Positions 43,622 through 50,206 of a DNA stretch of 64,000 bases are shown in pieces. The first letter of the stretch is position 1; each line of letters opens with the position of its first letter. The stretch covers positions 2,426,501 through 2,490,500 of the forward strand of contig JBDWTN010000007.1 in NCBI GenBank assembly GCA_039984955.1, given 5' to 3'. Under the pieces are notes generated by a model that was not told where the DNA came from, ran no database searches, and was given only the letters and a program-made list of their open reading frames with translations. This DNA comes from Marinobacter alexandrii (GTDB lineage Bacteria > Bacteroidota > Bacteroidia > Cytophagales > Cyclobacteriaceae). The translations under genes and the position numbers were made by a program.

Positions 43622-44269
43622 TTATTCAACTTGAATAATTGTTGTTTCCAGATCAAAATTTAAAATAACAACTCGACCGGTAATAGTTTCTAGGATAGGT
43701 AGTAGAACGACTTGCGCATTTTCTCTTGTTTGCTCTAAAATTCCAGATTCAATTGAAGCGCTCTTGATTTGTTGCTCGGCTACCTGATATAATTCTTGCA
43801 CAAAGCTTTTTCGGTCATCTTGACGCATATAATCAATTTGAAGATCGTAGAGCCTAGATTTTTCAAGGTCTATCTTGAAGTAACAGATTTCCGGAGATGG
43901 GAGCTTAATGAAAAGCGTATCCCCTGAAGATTGAATATTTTGAGAAGTTATTTTAGTGAAATCTATACACCCAGCAGCATTTCCCTGACTGATTAAGACT
44001 CCTTTGGAGTCGGGGACAGGTTTATATTTAAAAAACTTCAAATCAATTTCTGCAGCTATTTTTTTTACTTCAGTAACCTCCTGAAAGTTGTATTTTACCA
44101 GTTCCATTTTCCCCATTTGCTCAACTCGGGTAAGAATGGTGTTCGTTTCGATTTCAGTAATTCGTTCCTTTGAAAAACTTAGTTTTTCTTGAATAAGCAT
44201 CCAACTAAGCAGTCCGACTACCATCAGCCATGGAAGAATCTTTAAAATCAGTTTCAGCAGATTGATCAT
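43622..44269 (-). CDS. DUF4230 family membrane-anchored protein
   Basis: 215 aa from the ATG at 44269; the frame continues upstream to a TTG at 44308 that touches an ArsR-type operator, so I prefer the ATG. One N-terminal membrane span (LLKLILKILPWLMVVGLLSWM). It is followed by a domain with KMELVKYNFQEVTEV and ILETITGRVVILNFDLET, which I assign to DUF4230. The function of the family is unknown. It is divergent from the arsenic cassette, with only about 55 nt between starts, so the operator at 44308 could affect both directions. Confidence 0.7.
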   Translation of the reverse strand: MINLLKLILKILPWLMVVGLLSWMLIQEKLSFSKERITEIETNTILTRVEQMGKMELVKYNFQEVTEVKKIAAEIDLKFFKYKPVPDSKGVLISQGNAAGCIDFTKITSQNIQSSGDTLFIKLPSPEICYFKIDLEKSRLYDLQIDYMRQDDRKSFVQELYQVAEQQIKSASIESGILEQTRENAQVVLLPILETITGRVVILNFDLETTIIQVE

Positions 44270-44307
44270 GCGATGAAGATAAGAAATTTTCGTCCTTTCA
44301 ATATTCA

Positions 44308-44323
44308 ATCGTAATATTGCGAT
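44308..44323. promoter_or_regulatory. ArsR-type operator 1 (before aqpS)
   Basis: ATCGTAATATTGCGAT, one base off a perfect 16-bp palindrome. It ends one base before the aqpS ATG and has two sister copies downstream (44953, 45317). The repressor is presumably the ArsR encoded between them. Confidence 0.85.
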
Positions 44324-44324
44324 A

Positions 44325-44945
44325 ATGAAGGCTTATATCTCAGAAATGATAGGAACGTTTGGGTTGGTGCTAGTTGGTGCCGGATCAATCGCATTGAATA
44401 TGCCACATTTCTGGATTTCGGTATGCTTTGGAGTTATTGTTACATTAATGATCCTCAGCTTCGGTAAGATTTCTGGGGCACACATCAATCCCGCTGTGAG
44501 CATCGCTTTTTATTTCTACAGAAATGAAAAAAAGGCACTGTGGTATATTCCATTTCAATTAATTGGGGGCTTGTTGGCCGGCTTGTTTCTGCTATACTTT
44601 TTGCCAGAAAATCCAACATACGGCGAGACGCTACCATCTGGTAGTTTAGTACAAACATTCCTCATTGAGGTCTTCATCACTTTCCTATTGATGCTTTCTA
44701 TATTGATTATTATTCAGACGGACCATCTTCCAAAAATTGCCATAGTCGTAGGATTCGTCGTTTTTCTCGCTGCTTTTTTTGCGGGACCATTCACCGGAGC
44801 TTCCATGAATCCAGCGAGATCTTTTGGTCCTGCTATCGTTTCAAATCAACTTGAGGTGCTTTGGCTTTATTTCCTAGCACCAATTATTGGAGCAGTTTTA
44901 GCAGTGCCAATTTTCAATTTTTTGAGAAAAATAAGAACTAAATAA
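44325..44945 (+). CDS. aqpS: Aquaglyceroporin, arsenite channel (AqpS-like)
   Basis: A MIP-family channel of 206 aa with six spans and both NPA boxes: GAHINPAVSIAFYF and GASMNPARSFGPA. It opens the arsenic cassette, where no ArsB or Acr3 pump is present. In Sinorhizobium meliloti an AqpS of this kind lets arsenite made by ArsC leave the cell down its gradient; I infer the same here from the ArsR, ArsI and ArsC neighbours. The ATG follows operator 1 by one base, leaving no room for a ribosome binding site outside the operator. Confidence 0.88.
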   Translation: MKAYISEMIGTFGLVLVGAGSIALNMPHFWISVCFGVIVTLMILSFGKISGAHINPAVSIAFYFYRNEKKALWYIPFQLIGGLLAGLFLLYFLPENPTYGETLPSGSLVQTFLIEVFITFLLMLSILIIIQTDHLPKIAIVVGFVVFLAAFFAGPFTGASMNPARSFGPAIVSNQLEVLWLYFLAPIIGAVLAVPIFNFLRKIRTK

Positions 44946-44952
44946 TTTATTC

Positions 44953-44968
44953 ATCGTAATATTACGAT
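44953..44968. promoter_or_regulatory. ArsR-type operator 2 (abuts arsR start)
   Basis: ATCGTAATATTACGAT, a perfect 16-bp palindrome. Its last base is immediately followed by the arsR ATG. It lies 7 nt after the aqpS stop codon. Confidence 0.88.
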
Positions 44969-45298
44969 ATGGGAATTAGCAAAACCAACTTATTCACTTC
45001 GGAGCAAAACGAATTAGCATTGATTGCAAAGGCCTTTGCTCACCCTGCAAGGGTAGCAATTATTGAATACCTGATTAAGGCAAATCAGTGTATCAATAGT
45101 GATTTAGTGGAGGAATTAGGATTGGCCCAAGCCACAATCTCTCAACATTTAAAAGAATTGAAGTCCGTTGGATTGATAGCAGGCACTGTAGAAGGCACCT
45201 CCATGTGTTATTGCATCAATGCTGAGATATGGGATAAAGTAAAAGAGCGGTTAAAGGGCCTACTAGATCGTTACGATCCTGCTTCTGACTGTTGCTAA
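44969..45298 (+). CDS. arsR: Arsenic-responsive repressor ArsR
   Basis: 109 aa; winged-helix ArsR/SmtB fold with AKAFAHPARVAIIEYL and recognition helix LGLAQATISQHLKELKSVGLI. Several cysteines could form the arsenite site (NQC, SMCYC, and the C-terminal DCC). It probably binds the three ATCGTAAT-type palindromes, including the one touching its own start codon, giving autorepression released by As(III). It is flanked by the aquaglyceroporin and the VOC genes on the same strand. Confidence 0.93.
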   Translation: MGISKTNLFTSEQNELALIAKAFAHPARVAIIEYLIKANQCINSDLVEELGLAQATISQHLKELKSVGLIAGTVEGTSMCYCINAEIWDKVKERLKGLLDRYDPASDCC

Positions 45299-45316
45299 AA
45301 AAATTTAATTTATTTA

Positions 45317-45332
45317 ATCGTAATAATACGAT
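45317..45332. promoter_or_regulatory. ArsR-type operator 3 (before VOC gene)
   Basis: ATCGTAATAATACGAT, one pair off a perfect palindrome and matching operators 1 and 2. It ends 6 nt before the ATG at 45339. Confidence 0.85.
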
Positions 45333-45338
45333 ATAACG

Positions 45339-45737
45339 ATGAAAAAATATCTTGTAAATAGTAAAAACCTAAACAATAGCCTGGTCTTTTACCGTGAGCT
45401 GTTTGAGAAAATGCCTCATTTACTAAGTCCTTCAAATATTCTTTTTGAAACTACTCAGTTTCAACTGCAGATTACTGAGTCACTAAAATCAAACGAAAAC
45501 GAACCTTACTTTTTAAAGGCCAATCAAATACAGCTTCAAGACATCAATCATCGCATGAGTCGATTTCAATCCATCGAACGGCTAAAAAATGAGTGTGAAA
45601 AACTAGATAAAGCGATAGGATTGATTGATCCTGATGGGCAGAAGTGGATCGTAGGGGAGTTTGACTCTAACATCCATTTCGAAAAATGCTACACAAACGA
45701 AACAACAATTAAACACAATAATTATGGAACAATTTAA
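45339..45737 (+). CDS. VOC-fold protein, ArsI-like but without metal ligands
   Basis: 132 aa. The pieces NLNNSLVFYRELFEKMP and LIDPDGQKWIVGEF align with NVERTTEFYQRLFGQEP and VKDPDGYEWEVYHF of the ArsI-type protein encoded next. The residues that align with the ArsI metal ligands are changed: the first His is lost, no counterpart of the second His is visible, and Ile replaces the Glu. The vicinal cysteine pair is also absent. It is therefore probably a non-catalytic paralogue (binding or regulatory) or a diverging duplicate. Its 3' end overlaps arsI by 14 nt, and operator 3 lies in front. Confidence 0.65.
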   Translation: MKKYLVNSKNLNNSLVFYRELFEKMPHLLSPSNILFETTQFQLQITESLKSNENEPYFLKANQIQLQDINHRMSRFQSIERLKNECEKLDKAIGLIDPDGQKWIVGEFDSNIHFEKCYTNETTIKHNNYGTI

Positions 45738-46155
45738 ATTTCATGTAGGTCTCAATGTATCCAATGTTGAGCGTACCACAGAATTCTATCAGCGACTTTT
45801 TGGACAAGAACCCGTAAAGGTTGAGAAGGGATATAGCAAATTCGAACTTGAGAATCCTGGATTGGTTATTTCATTCATTGAGTCAAATAATGCCAGCCCA
45901 AGTTTTGGTCATATGGGCGTTCGGGTGAATAGCTCTGAAGAACTTTCTCAAAAGAAAAAGGAATTAGAATCTTTGATGAAAATAGAACTGGAAGAAAAGA
46001 ATACTTCTTGTTGTTTTGCAGTTCAGGATAAGTTCTGGGTCAAAGATCCTGATGGGTATGAGTGGGAAGTATATCATTTCCTAAAAGACGATGACCAAAT
46101 GGGTAGTCGTCAGGATGCTTCAGAAAAGAAGAACGAACTCGTTGGATGTTGCTAA
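45724..46155 (+). CDS. arsI: ArsI/CadI-family dioxygenase (C-As bond lyase)
   Basis: 143 aa from the ATG at 45724, preferred over an upstream in-frame ATG because it starts EQFKFHVGLNV as in the family. A vicinal-oxygen-chelate enzyme that demethylates trivalent organoarsenicals. Metal ligand candidates are H7, H63 (FGHMGVRV) and E115 (YEWEVY); the vicinal pair C96-C97 in NTSCCFAVQDKFWVKDP would bind arsenic. The C-terminus VGCC adds two more cysteines. It overlaps the previous gene; an intrinsic terminator follows its stop directly. Confidence 0.85.
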   Translation: MEQFKFHVGLNVSNVERTTEFYQRLFGQEPVKVEKGYSKFELENPGLVISFIESNNASPSFGHMGVRVNSSEELSQKKKELESLMKIELEEKNTSCCFAVQDKFWVKDPDGYEWEVYHFLKDDDQMGSRQDASEKKNELVGCC

Positions 46156-46160
46156 TTTCA

Positions 46161-46179
46161 GGGCCGAAAGGCCCTTTTT
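46161..46179 (+). terminator. Intrinsic terminator between arsI and arsC
   Basis: GGGCC (46161-46165), GAAA tetraloop, GGCCC (46170-46174), then TTTTT. A compact stable hairpin that ends 4 nt before the arsC ATG at 46184, leaving no separate promoter space for arsC. Confidence 0.85.
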
Positions 46180-46183
46180 AAAT

Positions 46184-46771
46184 ATGTATCAAAATATAAA
46201 AAACTATATCTCATCACTGGATTTTTCTTTAGAAGGTTCACGCAAGCACATTCTCAATGAATTGGCTTCATACATCCTACAAAATGAAAACCCTAAGCTC
46301 AATTTCATTTGTACACACAACTCCAGAAGGAGTCATTTGAGTCAGGTTTGGGCTCAGGTATTTGCACATTATTTTGGGATTGAAGCTGCTACCTATTCAG
46401 GAGGAACAGAAGCAACCGCTTTTCATCCCAATGCGGTAGCGGCACTTCGCAGAGCAGGATTAGAAATCACAGATGGTGAGGGCATCAATCCAAAGTATAC
46501 CGTTGAATTTGCAGAGGGTGTAAAGCCAATGATTTGTTTCTCCAAAACCTTTGATGATGCAATCAATCCGCAGAAAGACTTTGCAGCTGTAATGACCTGC
46601 TCGGAAGCTGATTCAGATTGTCCATTCGTTCACGGAGCAAGCAAGCGAATCAAGCTTTTTTATGAAGATCCGAAGGTTTCGGATGGTACATCTGACGAGT
46701 TGAAAACGTACGATAAACGATGCGCGCAAATCGCCAGTGAAATGAAGTATGTTTTTTCGTTAATTAAATAA
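46184..46771 (+). CDS. arsC: Arsenate reductase, low-molecular-weight phosphatase type
   Basis: Reduces As(V) to As(III) in the cytosol. 195 aa from ATG 46184. The P-loop FICTHNSRRSHLSQ gives C43 and R49 (CX5R). The redox pair C139 and C146 in MTCSEADSDCPF has the seven-residue spacing of the thioredoxin-coupled ArsC of Staphylococcus. The product As(III) would leave through AqpS. The start codon lies directly behind a terminator hairpin. A duplicated copy of its 3' third lies downstream (47000-47222). Confidence 0.9.
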   Translation: MYQNIKNYISSLDFSLEGSRKHILNELASYILQNENPKLNFICTHNSRRSHLSQVWAQVFAHYFGIEAATYSGGTEATAFHPNAVAALRRAGLEITDGEGINPKYTVEFAEGVKPMICFSKTFDDAINPQKDFAAVMTCSEADSDCPFVHGASKRIKLFYEDPKVSDGTSDELKTYDKRCAQIASEMKYVFSLIK

Positions 46772-46999
46772 AATGTGATACTGAAAATTTCTTCAAGGAG
46801 GGTGGGGGTGAAGATTTGGAGCGGTGGAGATGGCCAAGTGGGCAAAGGCTTTGAAATCTTCTTGACTTTTTTGACGGTTCGCCGTTGCGATTCGTTTTTG
46901 GACGGTCCGCCGCTGCGGTTAAGCCAAAAATGAAGGCTTAAAGATGAGGTGAAATATATATTATATAATTACCAGAGACTTTCTACTCGGAGTATTATA
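46772..46999. repeat. Spacer with hairpin repeat of the TTCGTTTTTGG family, copy 2
   Basis: Between arsC and its duplicated 3' end. TTCGTTTTTGG (46891-46901) pairs with CCAAAAATGAA (46924-46934), as at 32539. Two 16-bp direct repeats with 2 differences lie at 46874-46889 and 46902-46917 (ACGGTTCGCCGTTGCG and ACGGTCCGCCGCTGCG), one of them inside the hairpin loop. No gene is visible. Confidence 0.65.
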
Positions 47000-47233
47000 A
47001 ACCTTTGATGATGCATCAATCCTCAGGCAGACTTTGCAGCTGTAATGACTTGCTCAGAAGCTGATGCCGATTGTCCATTCGTCTCAGGAGCAAGCAAGCG
47101 AATCAAGCTTTTTTATGAAGATCCGAAGGTTTCGGATGGTACATCTGACGAGTCGAAAACGTACGATAAACGATGCGCGCAAATCGCCAGTGAAATGAGG
47201 TATGTTTTTTCATTAATTAATAGCAAAGAATAG
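47000..47233 (+). pseudogene. Duplicated 3' fragment of arsC
   Basis: About 220 bp nearly identical to 46553-46771, including the MTCSEAD and CPFV codons and the stretch encoding RIKLFYEDPKVSDGTSDE. One base is missing relative to arsC near 47014 and about 15 substitutions exist. It lacks the P-loop and the N-terminal two thirds. An open frame of 62 codons remains (47045-47233) but cannot encode a working reductase. Confidence 0.85.
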
Positions 47234-47277
47234 AATTATTTCAGGTCGAAGGTGTTATGTAGTAAAACAATACAATC

Positions 47278-48603
47278 ATGCCAATTCCAGCTCACCTTTC
47301 CCTCGCTATTCCAGATGTTGACTTACCCCGAATTATTATTGTAGGAGGAGGTTTTGGCGGACTCAATTTGGCTAAGGAGTTGAGGAAGACTGAAGCTCAG
47401 GTAGTGCTTCTGGACAAAAACAACTTTCATACCTTTCAGCCACTACTTTATCAAGTAGCTACAGCCGGACTTGAACCTGATTCTATCGCAAGGCCTCTTA
47501 GAAAATCTTTGGAAGGAAGTCCAAATCACTTTTTTCGTATGGTGAAAGTGACTGGAATCTCTTCAGAGAGAAATGAAGTGGTGACAAGTATTGGTAATTT
47601 ATCCTATGATTACCTGATTCTTGCAAATGGCTCAGTGACCAATTACTTCAATAAGAAAGACTTTCGTCCGAAAGTGTTACCACTAAAACGCATTGTTCAC
47701 GCACTAGATGCCAGAAGTCATATTCTCCAAAATTTTGAGCAAGCTGTGATGACAAAAGATCAGAATGAGCTAGAAAAAATGATGAATATAGTAGTAGTAG
47801 GTGGAGGACCGACAGGGGTAGAAGTAAGTGGTGCGCTGGCTGAACTGAAGCGCTTTATACTTCCTAAAGACTATCCTGATCTGGATTTCTCACAAATGAA
47901 CATCCACCTGATTGAGGGGTCTGCTCGTTTGCTCAATGGAATGAGTGATTTTGCAGGAAAAGAGGCACTGAACTACATGAAGAAGATGGGGATTGATGTT
48001 CAATTGAGCACCTTCGTGGAAGACTATGACGGAGATACAGTCACACTCAATAGTGGAAAAATTGAAACTGCAACAGTGGTTTGGTCAGCAGGGGTAAGAG
48101 GGAATGTAGTTGAAGGCTTAGAAGAGTCATCCGTTGAGCGAAGTAGAATATTGGTGGATGAATTTAGTCGGGTGAAAGGAACCGAAAATGTATTCGCTAT
48201 TGGAGATGTAGCGATGATGCAAAGTGAAGAATTTCCAAATGGTCACCCGATGGTAGCGCCTGTGGCGATGCAGCAAGGGAGACATCTCGCGAAGAACTTG
48301 AAAAAAATTCTTAAAAAGGAAGAAACTGAGGGCTTCAAATATTTAGATAAAGGTTCAATGGCTACAATAGGTAAGAACAAAGCAGTAGTAGATATGCCCA
48401 ATGGCATGCACTTCAAAGGATTCTTTGCTTGGCTGATCTGGATGTTTGTTCACATCATGTACTTGATAGGATTCAGAAATAAACTCATCACATTAAACAA
48501 TTGGGTTTGGAGTTATATCACCTATGACAAAGGCTCTAGACTTATCATTCGAACGTTCAATAGGAAATTCATGCGGAGGTCTACGGCTATTAACAAGAAT
48601 TAA
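47278..48603 (+). CDS. ndh: Type II NADH:quinone oxidoreductase
   Basis: Single-subunit, non-proton-pumping NADH dehydrogenase. 441 aa. FAD-binding IIIVGGGFGGLNLAKEL near the N-terminus, NFHTFQPLLYQVATAGL, the NADH-binding VVVGGGPTGVEVSGALAEL, VFAIGDVAMM and VAPVAMQQGRHLAKNL. The C-terminal FFAWLIWMFVHIMYLIGFRNK is the membrane-binding segment. It starts 44 nt after the arsC fragment, with no sign of co-transcription. Confidence 0.93.
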   Translation: MPIPAHLSLAIPDVDLPRIIIVGGGFGGLNLAKELRKTEAQVVLLDKNNFHTFQPLLYQVATAGLEPDSIARPLRKSLEGSPNHFFRMVKVTGISSERNEVVTSIGNLSYDYLILANGSVTNYFNKKDFRPKVLPLKRIVHALDARSHILQNFEQAVMTKDQNELEKMMNIVVVGGGPTGVEVSGALAELKRFILPKDYPDLDFSQMNIHLIEGSARLLNGMSDFAGKEALNYMKKMGIDVQLSTFVEDYDGDTVTLNSGKIETATVVWSAGVRGNVVEGLEESSVERSRILVDEFSRVKGTENVFAIGDVAMMQSEEFPNGHPMVAPVAMQQGRHLAKNLKKILKKEETEGFKYLDKGSMATIGKNKAVVDMPNGMHFKGFFAWLIWMFVHIMYLIGFRNKLITLNNWVWSYITYDKGSRLIIRTFNRKFMRRSTAINKN

Positions 48604-48649
48604 CCCGGTTTGCTTATTAGAGTTTTGTAATGAAAGGCAAAAGCACAAG

Positions 48650-48724
48650 AAAATCAGCACTTAGGTTGAGGATGCATAGCACCGCTATGGTGACGAGCCA
48701 ATATCATGTTAAGTGCCTGATTTT
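48650..48724. repeat. 75-bp inverted-repeat element
   Basis: AAAATCAG-CACTTA (48650-48663) faces TAAGTG-C-CTGATTTT (48710-48724): 14 pairs with one bulged C. An inner hairpin CACC-GCTAT-GGTG lies near 48680. It sits between ndh and the moxR promoter and looks like a dispersed palindromic element. Confidence 0.7.
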
Positions 48725-48867
48725 GAAGTGAATTTGTCATGCAATAGAAAGTCTAATGAATAATCCGGGTTTAGCACCGAAAATCCTTCGTTTTTTCCTT
48801 ACTTCAAATGGTTCTTTAATATTTGAATTCAAAACCTATTTTTGCAAGCGCAACTCAAATAAAAAAC

Positions 48868-49860
48868 ATGGAAGAGCAAGTACTAGATAAGGACCATCAA
48901 AAAGAGCATCAGGATAAAATCCAAAAGGTCATTTCTGAAGTAGGCAAAGTGGTGATTGGCCAAGAGTACATGGTCAATAGACTATTAGTTGGACTTTTCA
49001 CTCAAGGACATATTCTGTTAGAAGGTGTGCCCGGTCTTGCAAAGACATTAACAGTGAACGCATTGGCAGATGTACTTCACTTGGATTTTCAGCGTATTCA
49101 ATTTACGCCCGATTTGCTTCCGGCAGATTTAGTAGGTACCATGATCTACAATCAGCAAAAGGCGGAGTTTGAAGTGAAGAAAGGACCGATCTTCGCTAAT
49201 CTAATCTTGGCGGATGAGATAAATAGATCCCCAGCCAAGGTACAGTCTGCTCTATTGGAAGCGATGCAAGAAAAAACGGTTTCCATTGGCGAAACAACGT
49301 ACAAGCTCGATCGACCTTTCCTGGTAATGGCCACCCAAAACCCGATTGATCAGGAAGGGACCTACCCACTTCCAGAAGCACAAGTAGATCGATTCATGCT
49401 CAAAGTACATATTGATTACTTAAGCAAGGAAGATGAAATGGAAGTGATGCGTCGAATCTCTAACATGAGCTTTAACCCACAGCTAGAGACAGTATTGTCA
49501 AAAGAAGATATTTTCTCCATTAGAAATGAAATCAATCAAGTGACCATTTCTGAATCAATAGAGAAATATATTATCGAGTTGGTGTTTGCTACTAGGAATC
49601 CTCTGGACTACAAGTTGAATGATGAAGCACAGTACATTCAATTCGGCGCTTCTCCAAGAGCATCTATCAATCTGAACCTTGCCGCAAAGGCCATTGCCTT
49701 TTTCAATCAGCGCGATTACGTGCTTCCAGAAGATGTGAAAGAAATTGCTGATGATGTGCTCAACCACAGAATCTTACTCAACTATGAAGCAGAGGCAGAT
49801 GAGGTAACTACACATGACATCATTAAATCTCTTCTATCAAAGGTGGACATCAATAAGTAG
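48868..49860 (+). CDS. MoxR-family AAA+ ATPase
   Basis: 330 aa from the ATG at 48868. The frame is open back to a TTG at 48823, but a likely -7 box (TATTTTTG, 48838-48845) lies in that stretch, which supports the ATG. Walker A is EGVPGLAKT, Walker B LILADEINRSPAKVQSALLEAMQE, sensor MATQNPIDQEGTYPLPEAQVDRF. MoxR ATPases act as chaperones, often with DUF58 and VWA proteins; those partners are not present downstream in this window, so the client is unknown. Confidence 0.93.
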   Translation: MEEQVLDKDHQKEHQDKIQKVISEVGKVVIGQEYMVNRLLVGLFTQGHILLEGVPGLAKTLTVNALADVLHLDFQRIQFTPDLLPADLVGTMIYNQQKAEFEVKKGPIFANLILADEINRSPAKVQSALLEAMQEKTVSIGETTYKLDRPFLVMATQNPIDQEGTYPLPEAQVDRFMLKVHIDYLSKEDEMEVMRRISNMSFNPQLETVLSKEDIFSIRNEINQVTISESIEKYIIELVFATRNPLDYKLNDEAQYIQFGASPRASINLNLAAKAIAFFNQRDYVLPEDVKEIADDVLNHRILLNYEAEADEVTTHDIIKSLLSKVDINK

Positions 49861-50206
49861 CACGCATTAAAATCATTTAAAGAGATTTTCTTAAAAAGCC
49901 TTTCTGTTGCTAGAATGTCATTCTGACCTGCCCGCCCGTTTAGGCGGGCGAAGGAAGAATCTCTCTCAACATTTAGTTAAACTCAAATTATCAAAGAGAG
50001 ATCCTTCATAAATTCAGGATGACAGACTTTTGAGACAGTTTTTTACTGTGATGTTAACACTGACTTAATATTCCTAATACGTTTTTAACAAAAGAGATCG
50101 TTCTTTAACCCTTTCATAACAGCCAAACCGACCTCAGGTAACATCTAAAATTCATTTTTGCGATACAAATTGATCTATCTAATAAAATTTAAATCGCAAA
50201 AAGGAA
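49861..50206. other. Intergenic region with large hairpin repeat
   Basis: 346 bp without a gene. It holds repeat copy B at 49916-50024 and the leader of the beta-helix lipoprotein gene. Confidence 0.6.
49916..50024. repeat. Intergenic hairpin repeat, copy B, with nested GC-rich palindrome
   Basis: TGTCATTCTGA (49916-49926) faces TCAGGATGACA (50014-50024), and GAATCTCTCT faces AGAGAGATCC inside. The left arm is interrupted by a GC-rich palindrome (CCCGCC-CGTTTA-GGCGGG, about 49931-49948) that has no counterpart in the right arm. Related to the element at 411-483. Confidence 0.7.

Noticed and set aside
46800-46860. A segment resembling the D arm of a tRNA-Ser (GATGGCCAAGTGGGCAAAGGC followed by TTTGAAA).
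   Set aside because: No anticodon stem, variable arm, T arm or acceptor pairing can be built around it, so it is not a tRNA. A decayed half like that of tRNA-Leu is possible but not demonstrable.
47045-47233. A 62-codon frame starting MTCSEADADCPF that could be called a small ArsC protein.
   Set aside because: It is the duplicated end of arsC without the catalytic P-loop.
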